Part shown: positions 1 to 14,833 of the stretch, in pieces
Layout of the letters: the number at the start of each line of letters is the position of its first letter
Numbering within the stretch: the first letter of the stretch is position 1
Source: Cololabis saira
Taxonomy: Eukaryota; Chordata; Actinopteri; Beloniformes; Belonidae
Direction of reading: 5' to 3'
NCBI RefSeq assembly: GCF_033807715.1
Contig: NC_084587.1
Span: 27,050,017 to 27,114,016, forward strand
DNA length: 64,000 nucleotides
The notes under the pieces: generated by a model
Told to the model about the DNA's origin: nothing
The model's input: the letters and a program-made list of their open reading frames with translations, nothing else
The model's database searches: none
Position numbers and translations under genes: made by a program

Positions 1-1814
1 GAACGGAGTCCTGCGAGGATATGTACTTAGGTAAACACATACATATGTTTAGATTTCAGTGCATCTCGTCAGATAGGAAAAAATGTAAAAAGTGTGTGAA
101 AAGAAAGACACGCACCTTAACCAGGGGACTGTCAGAAATCAGGGTCACATTTTGATCTTTTAACACTGACAATTCATTATTCTGACTGGCTTGCAGTAGT
201 TTTTATTTTTAGTTTAGTTTTATTTTTTTGCATGCTCACACCATTTTGCTGCATGTTTGTTGGACTTTAATAACATAAAGATTACTTACCAGCCCTGTTG
301 GGTGATGTTACTTTAAAATGTAGGTCAGTCAGCAACAAGTCCCTACTGTGGTTTTATTCAGTTAGCGCTGCGTAAGAAAAAGTTTTTGCTGCGATGTTCC
401 CGCAGGGCAAACACACAGCTGTGCTTGCTTAAGTTTTCCCCGGCACTGATGGAGTTAGTGTTGGAAATGGGATGGGGATTTCAGCAGGAGCTCGAGCAGG
501 GGGGGAGACCCCCCCCCCAGATATTTCACTCGATTATGGCTCTGTTGCTACCTCCCTAGGAGCTACAGAACGAAATGTTATGTCGTTCCATCTCCTGTGC
601 CGTTCGCACAGCGGGGTGGAATAGAGGTACTACAGGGGGGGGATGAACTAGCTCTGTGAATGGAGCTGAAAAAAGCAATAAATCAAGCATGGGGAGTTTA
701 ATACATACAACCCAACAATTTATGAGGATTTTATTGATGATCTTATTAAAGAAGTCAACTTCACAGTTGACTTGCTCAGCATATTATATATTGTATAATC
801 AAGGACACGTTCATTAAGTTCCTTCAGATTTGAAACTTCAGCTCTTAAAAAGTTCAAATGAACTCTTGAGGGTGTAACATCACTGGTCGAGCAGTGCCTA
901 TGCCACATGTGCTTCTGATTCAACCAAGAAAACACTGTTTTTTAGTTCGATGTTGTTTTTTTTCCTTTTCACCCACAATGCCCTCTTACCTGTCGAGTTA
1001 CTTATACTGCTTTCAGACACAAAATATATGTATTTAACACCATTGTCACACAGCAGAAGGGATGCAATATGAACATTCAAACATATCTTTAAATGCTGTT
1101 AAATTAACACTTGCCAACATTCAGACTTATTTGTGCTAAACAGGATATTTAAGAAAGTTTTCACTTCTTCACTCTAGAGCTACCTGCTTCTGTCATCTGC
1201 CTCTTCAGTCCTAACTGTACTGTATGACTAAACTGCTCACAGAGCTGCAAAACTCTAACCACTTTGGATCAGGAGCTGGTCTGTAAGTCCTGAGTTATAC
1301 AGAACTGCACATATACTAAAATATGTGCAGTTCTCCCACTAACTGCTACCACACCTTTGTATCTGGAGAGGCTAAAAGACCTATCCCACCCACTTACAGT
1401 ACAGACCAAAATTTTGGACACACCTTCTCATTCAAACAAATGGGGAAGTGTGTCCAAACTTGTGTCCATAAGGAAGAGATGTACAAGAGAAAGCAGGAGA
1501 ACAAGCTCCAGCAGAACAACGTAAGAGGTGTACGGTCAGGGATGAAGAAGATCAAGCAGAAGGGGGACCAGATGGATGGAAGCCTGGACAGAGCCAAATG
1601 AACTGAACACATTCGTCAACATGCTCAGTACAGAAACAAGCTCACCATGCTCCTCTCCAGCCCCCAGCCAAACAGACCTTCCATCCTCCCATGAGACACA
1701 GTTTCCCCCGTCAGACCTCAGTCATGGATGTTGCTGCTGCACCATCATTTGCTTATTTGCTGAATAAGCAAATAAGCGCCTTCCAGGAGCCACTGCATTT
1801 TGCTTATTGTTGTG

Positions 1815-2605
<791 letters not shown>

Positions 2606-3669
2606 TTGTTGTGGGGTCGGGGTCGAAGATGCCATCATACACCTACTTCAACGAACATGCAATCATCTCGACAAAGCAAGCAGTAGGCCTACTGTGAGGA
2701 TCATGTTCTTTCATTCCTCCTTTGCATTTATCACAATTGAGTGTACTTTTATTTGAGGATGCCTCCACAATCACCTGGATTATTGACTACCTGACAAACA
2801 GACCACAGTTTGTGAGACTGAATGGTTGTGTGTCTGACCAGGTGGTCAGCAGCACAGGAGCACCACAGGGGATTGTACTCTCACCACTCCCCCTCACGCT
2901 GCACTCTTCAGACTTCCAGTACAAGTAGGAGTCCTGTCATCTGCAGAAACACTGTATGATGACTCTGCAGCTGTCGGGTGTATCAGTGATGGATGAGAGA
3001 CTTACCACAAATAACTGGTGGTACATTTTGTGACATGATGTGGGAAAAATCATCTCATCTTAAATGCAAACAAGACGAAGGGGGTGATTGTGGACTTTAA
3101 GTGTGCCAGGATTAAGTTGAATAGTTTTTCCATCATGGGGGAAGAAGTGCAGGTGGTGGAGTAGTGTAAATACCTTGGTGTTCACCTGGACAGCAGACTG
3201 GACAGGAGATGCCACCTGTTTATAAGCTGTTTATAAGAAAGGACAGAGCAGACTTAATTCCTAAGAAAACTTCTTTGAGCGTTTGCAATATGTTAAATAT
3301 CTTTAACATCTGCAGTGATCTGTTTTCTGGGAGCAGAATCAGAACCAGTGACCTAAAGAAACTGAACAAACTGATAAAGAAAACTGTCTCTGTTATGGAT
3401 CCTCTGGAGATGATTGCGTGAATAATATAATGCAGGGACTCTTATTTATTAAAGTTACTGAACTATCCAGTCACAGCGCACTAAATGGGCTGTGATTCAG
3501 ACTTAACGTGTTTAAAAGCATTACCACCAATTGTCTGTCAGTTGGATTCTCATTATTCTGACACTGTCACAATAATGAGAGAAATATATTTTTCAGAGAT
3601 TTCTTTTGTCATGAAGTTCTTAAAAGCCAGAAGTCTATAGTTGCCTTTAAACTGTTTAACTTGGCTCAA

Positions 3670-3960
3670 ACATTTTGAATTTCTTACAATAACCTGCTAG
3701 CATTTCTGCCATTCCTCCTGACAGAACCCGTGGATCTGTGTTTGGTTTAGGATTGAGTTCTGGGCTTTGTGTTGGCCACTCCAATACCTTCACTTTGTTG
3801 TTCTTAAGTCACTTGGTTTCTGCCAGTCCAGCCTCTCTAGCACCAACAACATTTCTACCTTCAAAGTCACTTCAATCACATTTGTTTGTCATTCTGATGA
3901 TGATGTGAAGTTCAGCAGGTTGTCTCGATCATGTCTACGTGCCTAAATATACCAATGCTG
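3670..3960 (-). mobile_element. Tc1-like transposon remnant
   Basis: The + strand contains phrases known from the antisense of salmonid/fish Tc1-like transposases: acctgctagcatttctgcc, ttctgggctttgtgttggcc, actccaataccttcacttt and tgtctacgtgcctaaat. No open frame remains. The call rests on remembered family sequence. Confidence 0.55.
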
Positions 3961-4087
3961 CATACTTTCACACATGGGTGAGTGCTCTTTTCAGACCCCT
4001 CCGCTGCCCTTGGCATGCAATCCTTCTCTTTGATTTTTACGCTTCACACAGATTTGCATATAATTACAGGAGAAGTTATCAGGTTTT

Positions 4088-4555
<468 letters not shown>

Positions 4556-6060
4556 TGTACAGTATGCATGTGTACTCGAGCGCTGACTCAGCCAGTGAAT
4601 ATTTAGAATAACCTGTTATGGTGAATAGGCGTCATATTAAAACGCTGACATGGAGATTATTGCTACATTCAGCCCCATTAGATATGCGTAGTATAAGAGT
4701 GGTATTCCACCGCTCTCTCTAGTTGGGTCCTATATCCTTTGAACGGGACATTTATAGCACATGTACTAAAGCAAAAGCCTTAAGGGTGTGCTATTCAGAG
4801 ATGACACTAAATGGTTTCAGTCTCTAGAGATTGTTAGTTGGACTTATCATCTTCAGAAAAGCGTTACATTTTGTCAGTGTGCCTTACAAAGAGATAATAG
4901 AAGATATTAACGCAAAGTGATAAAGAAACTGTTAGTTGCAATATTCACACAATTATAAAATTACTCTGTATTAGCAGTATTATTGCACTTGAGATGTATT
5001 TCTGTGAGTGGAAGTCTCACTCAACTCACTCAGCCTCCCTGGTAAGGTCTATGCAGAAGTTCTAGAGTCTGGTTGATAATTGAATCTCAAGGGGAACAAT
5101 GCAGGTTTAATCCCGGCTGTAGAACACTGAACTAGCTCTGTGCTCTCTCCAGCGTCTTGGAGGGAGAATGAGTGTGCCTAACTGTACACATGAGCTTTGT
5201 GGTCTCGGAGAAGGCATTCGTCTGTGTTCCTTGGGGCATGTTGTGATGGTGCTACTTGTTATGCTGTTACTTTCAGTCCCCCCAGAGTGTTTGGTCTGCA
5301 GTGTCTGTAGGACATCTAAGTTCATTACAGGTAAAAATTGGGCTCCACCAGGACTGCCCTTTGTCACCAATTATGTTCATAACTTTTATGGAGAGGATTT
5401 TATAGGTGCAACCAAGGGGCAGACAGCATGGAGTTTAGCAGCCTCGGGATTGCATCTCTTCTTCTGTGCATGATGTGGTCTTACCTCATTGAGGAAATTT
5501 TTCATCCTCAACTCTCACTGAAGTTGAAGTCCTTTGGAGCCAAGTCTGAAGAGGCAGCAGTGAGAACTAGCCCCCCTAAATCTGAGACCATAGTTCTCAG
5601 TTGGAAAAGGGTGGAATGGGAGTGACATTGCTGCCACAAGTATAGGGTTCAAGTACAGTACCTCAGAGTCTTGTTCACAAGTAGGGGAACAACAGAGCCG
5701 GAGATTGACAGGTAGATCGGTGCAGCGTCTGCAGTAATACTGACTTTTATTATTTGACCTTTTCCTCATCAACATGACTCCACAAATTCTGAGTAATAAA
5801 AAGATATTTTAGTAATGAATTAAAATGTTCAAAACAAATAAATAAACATGCCCCTTTATAGACAGGAACGTTTGTGGGTTTTTTTGTTCTAGTTCAATGA
5901 TCTCAGTTATTTTCACAGATGGACTCAAGTCATAGAAATATTGCCAATAGTGCCAACAGAAGTGCTTGTCCCAATAAGAGGCAGGAATGTTTTATGTAAA
6001 TGTGACATTTCTGTTTTTATTATGAATACATTCATACAAATTTACATCCTTACTTTGCAG

Positions 6061-6242
6061 GTATCGTCTGGCAGGGTTGCCAGGAGACTACCAGGAAAAG
6101 AACATCAGCAGCCCTGAAACTAACTACTGTCTTCTGAAAGATCTCATCATCTGGACTCAGTACCAGATCCAGGTGGCTGCCTACACAAGTGCTGGCTTAG
6201 GCATCTACAGCCGTCCCGTCTCTGAATATACGCTGCAAGGAG
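6061..6242 (+). CDS. sdk2: sidekick exon 1: second half of FN3-2
   Basis: The acceptor is ttactttgcag and the donor is ggag|gtaaag. The exon holds one base of a split codon, 60 codons and one base, so it enters after codon base 2 and leaves in phase 1. It encodes the C-terminal strands of an FN3 domain, with the tyrosine-corner region [17 protein letters not shown] and the linker EYTLQG typical of sidekick. KNISSP contains an N-glycosylation sequon. The exon with the first half of this domain is not visible upstream and must lie before the window. Confidence 0.95.
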
Positions 6243-7434
6243 GTAAAGACGCACTGACACAACATATTTTAATTTCTGTTTCAAATCCACCAGAGCAGGG
6301 CTGTACCACGCAACATACATGACATCTTTAACTATCGCTCCATGCACACATACACATCACTGCTTACATTCAGCCTGTTTACCAGTCACACATTAATTGT
6401 ATTCTAAGACTATAAGAATAATTAAATAAGATTTCAATTATTATTTTAATGAGCACCTAAAAAATCTTAAAATGTTCCCTCACAAATAAAATTTTATTTT
6501 CAGCCCCCCCAAACAGTCCTCTTTAATAGAAATCTTTCAAGATATGACCAAAAAGCCTTGTCATTGGGGCAGTTTCACATTATGTTGATGCATACATTTT
6601 CAATGTATTTGTTTTTAAGACATGAAAAAGGGATAAGTAAAATCTTTAGCAAAAAAAGGTTTCCTAGTTCTCATAACAAAAATTTCAGAATGAGGCAGTA
6701 ATTTTTAAGCATACTTTTGTGACTTAGATTTAGATGACTTGGTTAAGCCATAAATAAGTGTGGATATGAATGAATAAGAAGATTGTTGCCCCGTGTTCTC
6801 AGTTAGGTATCAGAACTAGCACTGTAGATCTCAGTTTTGTTGTTACAGAATATTGCTACATTACACGCTCAAATATTTGTTTTTATGACATAGACCCTTC
6901 ACATGGGTGATCAGGTGACGAAGATTTGTTACATACAAGTGCAGTAAGATCTCCCTGCGGCATTTCAGGCTTCAGTATCACTCAGTTTTGAGCGGAGTCA
7001 TTTGATGTGGTTCAGACTTATGTTAATGTTGCCCCAGGGGCAACCCCATTCGCAGACAGAGCAGCTTCAGTCATCTGGGAAGAAACCCTGAGGGTTACCC
7101 AGGATTTGCTGGGGGGACTGCAGCACTTTTTCAATCTGGGCAATAAGGAGGTTGGGATGCTTCAAAAAGAAGGGAACTGATGGGGAAAGAGTTTCTCTTT
7201 TGATCTATAAATGTGTGATATGACAGATAAGGGTGTGTTTATCATAATAAACATGGCTGCACAGAGAAAAGTCTCTCAAGCATAAATCAGTGAGGGGCTT
7301 ATGAAATAGGAAAGAATATAAGTAAAGATTTTAAGGGAGATTACAGGAAGTGTTTGTAGGGGTACATCCTAAAACACGTTCTTTTGTCCTACTGACTTTG
7401 ATTCCGACAGTATATTATTAGTAAAGATGATAAG

Positions 7435-7436
<2 letters not shown>

Positions 7437-7497
<61 letters not shown>
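7437..7497 (+). repeat. (CA)n microsatellite
   Basis: About 30 uninterrupted AC dinucleotides. With a short tract at 50461-50489, it is one of the few dinucleotide arrays here with CA rather than GT on the gene's sense strand. Confidence 0.97.
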
Positions 7498-7498
<1 letters not shown>

Positions 7499-8063
7499 TC
7501 ACACCTACACACTTGCGCGCACATAAAACTCACAGTCATCATTACCAGAGTTTGGGACAGGTTTATAGACTCAGGAGAGGGAGTTAGGTTCATTAATTAT
7601 TCTAATGTGGTTTAATGGGTGTGGCTGTGATGGATTGGACATTTCCTCTCTCTCTGAAGATGTGGCTGAAATGTCTATTAGACTCCGATAATATTACTTT
7701 TCTCCTTCTCTCTAACAAGCAGCCTTAGCGCATACTAAGATTCCCCCAAGGGCATATTTTAGTGTTTTATCTGGAACTGTGAACTGCGAGAGGCTAGAGG
7801 CCGCTCCCCAGGAGTACAGTCAGCATGGCAGAGTGAGACCACGTCTTTAACATCAATTAATCTTCTCCCTTTCTGTCTACTCACAGTTGAGCGTTATTTC
7901 TTGCACTACCCTGTTCATTTTTTCAGTAGTTTTTGGTCTGATATCTTTCCACTTTGCACACTCTGTGTTAATGTGCATATTTGTGTGTGACCTGGCCATG
8001 TTAGCTACAATATATGACGTAAAGGGCATTCCCATCATGCAACTGTGCATCTCAATCTTCACC

Positions 8064-11000
8064 CTCTCACTCACTCATCTTCTTCCGCTTATCCATTCCC
8101 GGGTCGCGGGGGCAGCAGTCTAAACAGAGATGCCCAGACTTCCTTCACCCCAGACACTTCCTCCAGCTCCTCCGGGGGGAGTCCGAGGCGTTCCCAGGCC
8201 AGCCGAGAGACATAGTCTCTCCAGCGTGTCCTGGGTCTTCCCCAGGGTCTCCTCCCGGTGGGACATGCCTGGAACACCTCCCTAGGGAGGAGGGACATGC
8301 CTGGAACACCTCCCTAGGGAGGCGTCCAGGAGGCATCCGGTACAGATGCCCAAGCCACCTCAGCTGACTCCTCTCAATGTGAAGGAGTAGCGGCTCGACT
8401 CCGAGCTCCTCCCGGGTGACCGAACTCCTCACCCTATCTCTAAGGGAGCGTCCAGCCACCCTGCGGAGGAAACTCATCTCGGCCGCTTGTATCCGCGATC
8501 TTGTCCTTTCGGTCACTACCCAAAGTTCATGACCATAGGTGAGGGTAGGGGCGTAGATTGACCGGTAAATCGAGAGCTTCGCCTTTCGACTCAGCTCCTT
8601 CTTCACCACGACAGTCCAGTACATCGACCGCATAACTGCAGACGCTGCACCGATCCGTCTGTCAATCTCACGCTCCATCGTTCCCTCACTCGTAAACAAG
8701 ATCCCGAGATACTTGAACTCCTCCACCTGAGGCAGGACTTCTCCACCCACCCGGAGAAGGCATGTCACCCTTTCTAGATGGACAACCATGGCCTCGGTCT
8801 TGGAGGTGCTGATTCTCATCCCTGCCGCGTCGCACTCGGCCTCAAACCGCCCCAGCACATGCTGGAGGTCCCGGTCCGATGAAGCCAACAGGACAACATC
8901 ATCCGCAAAAAGGAGAGATGAAATCCTGAGATTCCCAAACCGGATCCCCTCTGGCCGCTGGCTACGCCTAGAAATCCTGTCCATAAAAATTATGAACAGG
9001 ACCGGTGACAAAGGGCTCCTGTTCCAATCATACAGAGACCGGACAGCCCTTAATAGAGGGCCCCGGACTCCATACTCACTGAGCTCCCCCCACAGAATGG
9101 CACGAGGGACACGGTCAAATGCCTTCTCCAGATCCACAAAACACATGTAGACTGGTTGGGCAAATTCCCATGAACCCTCGAGCACCCTGCGGAGGGTATA
9201 GAGCTGGTCCAGTGTTCCGCGACCGGAACGAAAACCACATTGTTCCTCCTGAATCCGAGGTTCAACTATCGGCCGTATTCTCCTCTCCAGTACCCTGGCG
9301 TAGACTTTCCCGGGGAGGCTGAGAAGTGTGATTCCCCCTATAGTTGGAACACATTCTCCGGTCCCCCTTTTTAAAGAGAGGGACCACCACCCCGGTTTGC
9401 CACTCCAACGGTACTGTCCGCTTCCTCCATGCAATGTCGCAGAGGCGTGTCAACCAAGACAGCCCTACGACATCCAGAGACTTGAGGTACTCAGGGCGAA
9501 TCTCATCCACCCCCGGTGCCCTGCCACTGAGGAGCTTACGAACTACCTCAGTGACCTCGGCTTGGGTGATGGATGAGCACGTCTCCGAGTCCCCACTCTC
9601 TGCTTCCTCAGTGGAAGGCATGTTAGTCGGGTTGAGGAGATCCTCGAAGTATTCCTTCCACCGTCCGACAATGTCCCCAGTCGAGGTCAACAGCTCCCCA
9701 CCCACACCGTAACCTGTGCCGGCAGAGTACTGCTTCCCCCTTCTGAGGCGCCGAACGGTCCTCCAGAATTTCCTCGCGGCCAACTGAAAGTCTTCCTCCA
9801 TGGCCTCCCCGAACTCCTCCCAGACCCGAGTTTTTGCCTCCAGGACTGCCCGAGCCGCGGCTTGCTTGGCCTGCCGGTACCCATCTACTGTATCAGGAGT
9901 CCCACAGGCTAACATAGCCCGGTAGGACTCCTTCTTCAGTCTGACGTCATCCTTTACTTCCGGTGTCCACCACCGGGTTCTAGGATTGCCGCCACGACAG
10001 GCACCGGAGACCTTGCGTCCACAACTTTGAGCCGCCGCGTCGACAATGGAGGCAGAGAACATGGTCCACTCGGACTCAATGTCCCCCGCCTCCCCCGGGA
10101 TCTGAGAGAAGTTCTCTCGGAGGTGGGAGTTGAAGATGTCCCTGACAGAGGACTCAGCCAAACGTTCCCAACAGACCCTCACAATCCGTTTGGGTCTGCC
10201 CGGTCTGTCCAACCTCCTCCTCCGCCAGCGCATCCAACTCACCACCAGGTGGTGATCAGTTGACAGCTCAGCCCTTCTCTTCACCCGAGTGTCCAAGACA
10301 TGCGGCCGAAGGTCAGATGAAACGACAACAAAGTCGATCATTGACCTCCGGCCTAGGGTGTCCTGGTGCCACGTCCACTGATGGACACCCTTATGTTTGA
10401 ACATGGTGTTCGTTATGGACAAACTCTCACTAGCACAGAAGTCCAACAACAAAACACCACTCGGGTTCAGATCGGGGAGGCTGTTCCTCCCAATCACGCC
10501 TCTCCAGGTATCACTGTCATTGCCCACGTGAGCGTTGAAGTCCCCCAGTAGAACAATGGAGTCCCCAGTTGGAGCATTATCCAGTACCCCTCCTAGGGAC
10601 CCCAAGAAGGCCAGGTACTCCGCACTGCTGTTCGGCCCCTAGGCACAAACAACAGTGAGAGACCTATCCCCGACCCGAAGGCGCAGGGAACCGACCCTCT
10701 CGTTCACCGGGGTGAACTCCAACACATGGCGACTGAGCTGAGGGGCTATAAACAAGCCCACACCAGCTCGCCGCCTCTCACCCTGGGCAACTCCAGAGTA
10801 AGGGAGCTGGGTTCCAGAGCCCAAGCTATGTGTGGAGGTGAGCCCGACTATCTCTAGCCGGTATCTCTCAACCTCACGCACAAGCTCTGGCTCCTTCCCC
10901 CCCAGCGAAGTGACATTCCATGTCCTTACTGAAAGGGTTTTGGTCCAGGGATTGGGTCGTCGAGGCACCCCGCCACGACTGCTACCCAGATCACATTGCA

Positions 11001-11227
11001 CCGGCCTCTCACGGCCCTTCCTGCGGGTGGTGGGCCTACGGGAAGGCGGGCCCACGTCGCCGTTTCGGGCTGAGCCCGGCCGGGTCCCACGGGCAAAGAC
11101 CCGGCCACCAGGCGCTCGCCTACGAGCCCCAACCCCAGGCCTGGCTCCAGGGAGGGGCCCCGGTGACGCCGATCCGGGCGACGTTACGGTCCTTTGATTT
11201 TTCTTCTTCATGAAAAGCTTGTGAATG
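8064..11227 (-). mobile_element. near full-length RTE-like non-LTR retrotransposon
   Basis: A 3.16-kb element on the minus strand, bounded by the 12-bp direct repeat TCAATCTTCACC (8052-8063 and 11228-11239). Its 3' end, at the low-coordinate side, finishes in short GAGT-type repeats rather than poly(A), as RTE-clade elements do. The 5' end lies just upstream of a start codon. A 5'-truncated relative lies at 16864-17244. The RTE/Rex3-type assignment is from memory. Confidence 0.88.
8089..11211 (-). pseudogene. LINE endonuclease-reverse transcriptase, inactivated
   Basis: Read on the minus strand it has an N-terminal basic/proline-rich leader, an apurinic-type endonuclease (RTWNVTSLGG near the start, [19 protein letters not shown]) and a reverse transcriptase ([44 protein letters not shown]). 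A C-terminal region includes LRWLGHLYRMPPGRLPREVF. Lesions are an in-frame stop near 10640, a frameshift near 9345-9435, loss of about 25 residues around the expected GxRQGxPLSP box near 9020 (the frame reads YDWNRSPLSPVLF) and a frame-breaking 32-bp duplication near 8260-8325. No protein function is expected. Confidence 0.88.
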
Positions 11228-12476
11228 TCAATCTTCACCTTTCAAGCATAAACCCTTTACTAAGTTATCACCATGACGTGCTCATGGGGACACATGCAGG
11301 TTTAACTGTGATTTCGCTCTGTGACTTTTATATGTTTGCACAGTTGGGGGAGGGGGAGTGAACAGAGGTAATGGTGGTTCAGTGTCAGGAAGGATATATT
11401 ACCATCTAATCGGGCCACGAGAAGTAAAAACGTTTCCATTATTTGTTTACATTATTTACAGTTTGCAGTATTTCCCTTCATTTTATAATATTTCATCAAC
11501 TAAATTTGAAAAACTGCCACAATAAACACTTTATATGAAGCATATTCTCATATTTTTCTCCTCTGTCTCACTCGTTGGTGGATGATGAATGTCTGAGTTA
11601 CACCCAGACATTCCAAGGCTTTAGTTTTCTATTTTAGCCTGACTTAACACTTTTGTTTTTGAACTACCGGTATTTCTTGTTAAATCCTTGATCTTTAATT
11701 CAAATATTTCTACAATATAGCATCGTTGTCACTGGTGCATCACGCTGATGAAATACATTTTGCAAGCATCTGTTTTGGTTCTTGTGGACAATTTCCAAAG
11801 TTTGAGAACTACGTTTGTTAATATCTGACTGTTGTCATCAGGGTGAGCTTGATTTTAACACCTTCAACAAAAAGTTCAACAAAAATATTACAAGGTGGTT
11901 GGGTTGAGTTGTGAGGGAATCATGCTTGTGACTCAAGTACACCTCCATTATAAAATACTGCGTTGCCTGTTTTAAGATCAAATAATATTATCTCACGATT
12001 CTTTAATGAATAAATACATCATATTATACTATGCAGTTGCGACATGTGGGTCATAAAAGTTATGGAAGCTGCTTGGTTAATGCAGATTAATAAGACATCC
12101 ATGGTGGTTTAAAAGCAGTCAGAGATTGATAACCATCCCGTTGTTATTAAGTCAATTCAAAATGCGAAATATGTAAATGTAAATCACTGCAGATAAGATT
12201 TGATTGTTTTGAGAAATTAGATCATTTTGCAGTAAAGGTTTGGCATTTAGCTTTTGCAAGCTTTGCAGATATTTTAACTCCACATCTTTACTCCACATTA
12301 AATATTTAACGATGCTGTATGAGATACTTGCAGCCATTGCTTCAATTAAAGAGTGAATATTTCTGAGCTTGTTTTTTTTTTCTTTGTTTTTGTATCTTCA
12401 GCACACCTTAACTCATGCTTTCTCTTCCTGTTAGACTCATTACTGTTAAATATAATGTTTGTGTATCTTCACTTAG

Positions 12477-12592
12477 TTCCCACAGCACCTCCGCAGGAAG
12501 TGGAAGTTGTAGCTGTAAACTCAACAACCATACGCTTCACATGGAACCCTCCTCCTCAGCAGTTCATTAACGGCATTAACCAGGGATACAAG
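12477..12592 (+). CDS. sdk2: sidekick exon 2: first half of FN3-3
   Basis: The acceptor is cttcacttag|ttccc and the donor is acaag|gtgagc. It enters in phase 1, completing the valine of VPTAPPQE, and leaves in phase 0 after [22 protein letters not shown] carries the conserved B-strand tryptophan and the proline pair of FN3 domains. A 6.2 kb intron, largely filled by an RTE-like LINE, separates it from exon 1. Confidence 0.96.
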
Positions 12593-13489
12593 GTGAGCCT
12601 ATGAATGTGTGTTTGTCATTACACTAATCATAACAAACATTCTTCTTATGTCCATCTATTTTTTTAATTCAGTGTTTGGGTAATGATGTACAGTTTATCA
12701 ATGTAAATATATGCAGATCATTGTTTAGTAATCTATATTTCAAGGTTCAAAATGGTAACAAATTTGATTTATTTTCAGCCGAGCCAAATTTGAGGTCACC
12801 TGCTCGAAGAAATAATAGGTGGTGTAACAAGGAGGTGTTGAAATACCACTTCTGGTATTTGTATGGGTTTCATTCTTCATTTCATTTTGGCAGGAACAAA
12901 ATTAATTTAATGATAAATAGATTAGAATGAAATAAAAAAAAACTGAGAACACACATGGCCTCAGCTTGTGAGTGTGTTTTAAAGTGTGAACTTTGTTGTG
13001 TTTATTTACTGATAAATGTGGGTTAGGGTCTGTCCCTCTAAATCCATGAGGCTCCTCATTGCTGCAAATCATGGGGGTGTGCATAGCTGGGTTGCTCCTG
13101 TGAGAGGGCAGTAGTTGGTGATTTTAATTAAAACAGGATATGAAGCAAATCGTCATCTAATTCCAACCCCTCCACAGATCACTGACTATATACAATATGG
13201 TTAATAATATTGCTCAAAGGCCATTGTCTCTTCTGACAACTTTACCATCTTTTACTTGGATGACCTTGAAAGTGTATTTAGTGTTTTGCAGGGGTAATAA
13301 CACTTACTGCCAACTTACAGTACCTATGTGTCTATAAATCTGTCTACCTGCGCTGCCTGGTAGAGACAAACCTCTTTAATATTTTTTTTTTTTTTGGAAC
13401 ACGTTTAGTTTAGATTATGGTATGCTTTTATTGTGGCTTTTTTCATTAGGTTTATAAAATGTCACCACATTGATGAAAAGTTGCATTCA

Positions 13490-14335
13490 ATTTTTTTTTC
13501 ATGAGGATTTTGAATGAATGAAGGGAGATTTGACACTGGTGTGTGAAGTCTTTTTCACCACATCCAAAAGACTCAGCGGGATTAAGATCTTGGACACTAC
13601 TGAACAATCCATGTGAGAAAAGGATTTTTCCTGCTCCCCGAACCACTCTTCCATAATTCGAGCCTGATAAATCATCGCATTGTCATCCTGGAATATGCCT
13701 GTGCCATGAGGGAGGAATAAAGAATAAAAAAAAAAATCTTTGCCTTTCGTTTTATTCAGGTGGTCTGCTGACCTAATTTGTTAGGCCAGATGAAATTCCT
13801 GAATCTAGACCTGGCGAACTGAGGCAACCCCAGATCATAGCACTACCCCCACAGGCTGACAGGGTAGGGACGAGGCACGGTTGATAAATCATTTCATCTT
13901 CCATCGTCCTTTCCCCTGATGTTCCCATCACTCCGGTACCCATAAGACCATATGACCTGCTTTCCAATGCTCCAGAATCTTTATGATCCCCTGCCACTGA
14001 AGTTCTTTTTTTGTTTTTTTTTTCTATTCTTCTTACTAATACTGTTTTTTTCTTTACACTACAAAGGTTTTCCTTTTTGAGTTGTATTTGTGAAAGACAC
14101 CGGCCTGAGTTCTACTTTGGATTTCTTATATTTTATCAACCCCACCATTTTAGATGACCTCCGATTCAGATAATTTAAGATTGTTTTCCAACTACATTTC
14201 CTCCTCAAAGATGATGGTACCTCACCGTACTTGCTTCTTTTAATACTGCTTTTGGTGGTTCTAAACCCAATTTTAGTCATTTCAGCTGCGTCCCTTGTCT
14301 TGTTTGCTTCTTGACAGCAGTAACAAATTTTCAAT
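13490..14335 (-). pseudogene. decayed Tc1/mariner transposase
   Basis: The minus strand reads an N-terminal helix-turn-helix region (EMTKIGFRTTKSSIKRSK), then PSSLRRKCSWKTILN, and later the catalytic-domain phrase SACGGSAMIWGCLSSPGL. Stops and short indels break it in several places. The same family occurs at 25490-26010. Terminal repeats were not identified. Confidence 0.75.
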
Positions 14336-14397
14336 GATTACAGGATATGAATTATGACTTGGTTGTTTATGGAGCGAGAAGCTACTCACTGCAACAT

Positions 14398-14438
14398 AGA
14401 AATACCCAGACTGGCACAGCTTTACAGGGACAACACTG
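14398..14438 (+). repeat. 41-bp direct repeat, copy 1
   Basis: This stretch from agaaatacccagactggcac to acagggacaacactg recurs exactly at 14834-14874, 436 bp downstream. It lies next to the Tc1 remnant, but I cannot assign it to that element. Confidence 0.93.
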
Positions 14439-14833
14439 CACTATTTTTCAAATTAAAGGTTTTACCCATTTTTCTAGTTAAATATAGGTGTTGGTTTATT
14501 TACTTAATTATTTTGTCCAGACTATGTACTATACAGTGCATTGCATACATGGTGCTGCGCTGCATGTTTGTTGTTTTTGTCTTTTTTTCTGCGTATAATA
14601 TGAGTTGCCACTGAAGTTAATTTAACTGTAGTTAAAGAGATCCACCACATTGTGCTCTACTGCAGCATTCATCCCCAAGTCATAAAACAAATTAGGATGA
14701 TATGGACATTGCAGCTAAAAAGGGGTAGAAACACCAACAAACCTAAATAATTCTTATTCTGAATCTCACTTTATTGCTGATTTAAAGAAGGGAAGAGGGG
14801 GAGTGACGGGGCGGGGCTGTGCCATGACTGAGG

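Larger units (their letters stand above)
6243..12476 (+). other. intron 1
   Basis: The intron is 6.2 kb. It contains a (CA)n array (7437-7497) and a near full-length RTE-like LINE on the opposite strand (8064-11227). In 6243-7430, 7500-8050 and 11240-12476 I see only AT-rich intronic sequence. Confidence 0.85.

Noticed and set aside
5168..5473. 101-codon + frame upstream of exon 1, considered as the missing first half of FN3-2
   Set aside because: It has no FN3 tryptophan, proline pair or GY motif, and no splice sites in the phase exon 1 requires.
8145..11238. Long minus-strand frames as a host gene
   Set aside because: Endonuclease and reverse transcriptase motifs, terminal duplication and a second truncated copy show a LINE.
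12676..12930. 84-codon + frame just after exon 2
   Set aside because: It is low-complexity AT-rich intron translation with no FN3 features; exon 3 continues exon 2 directly in phase.
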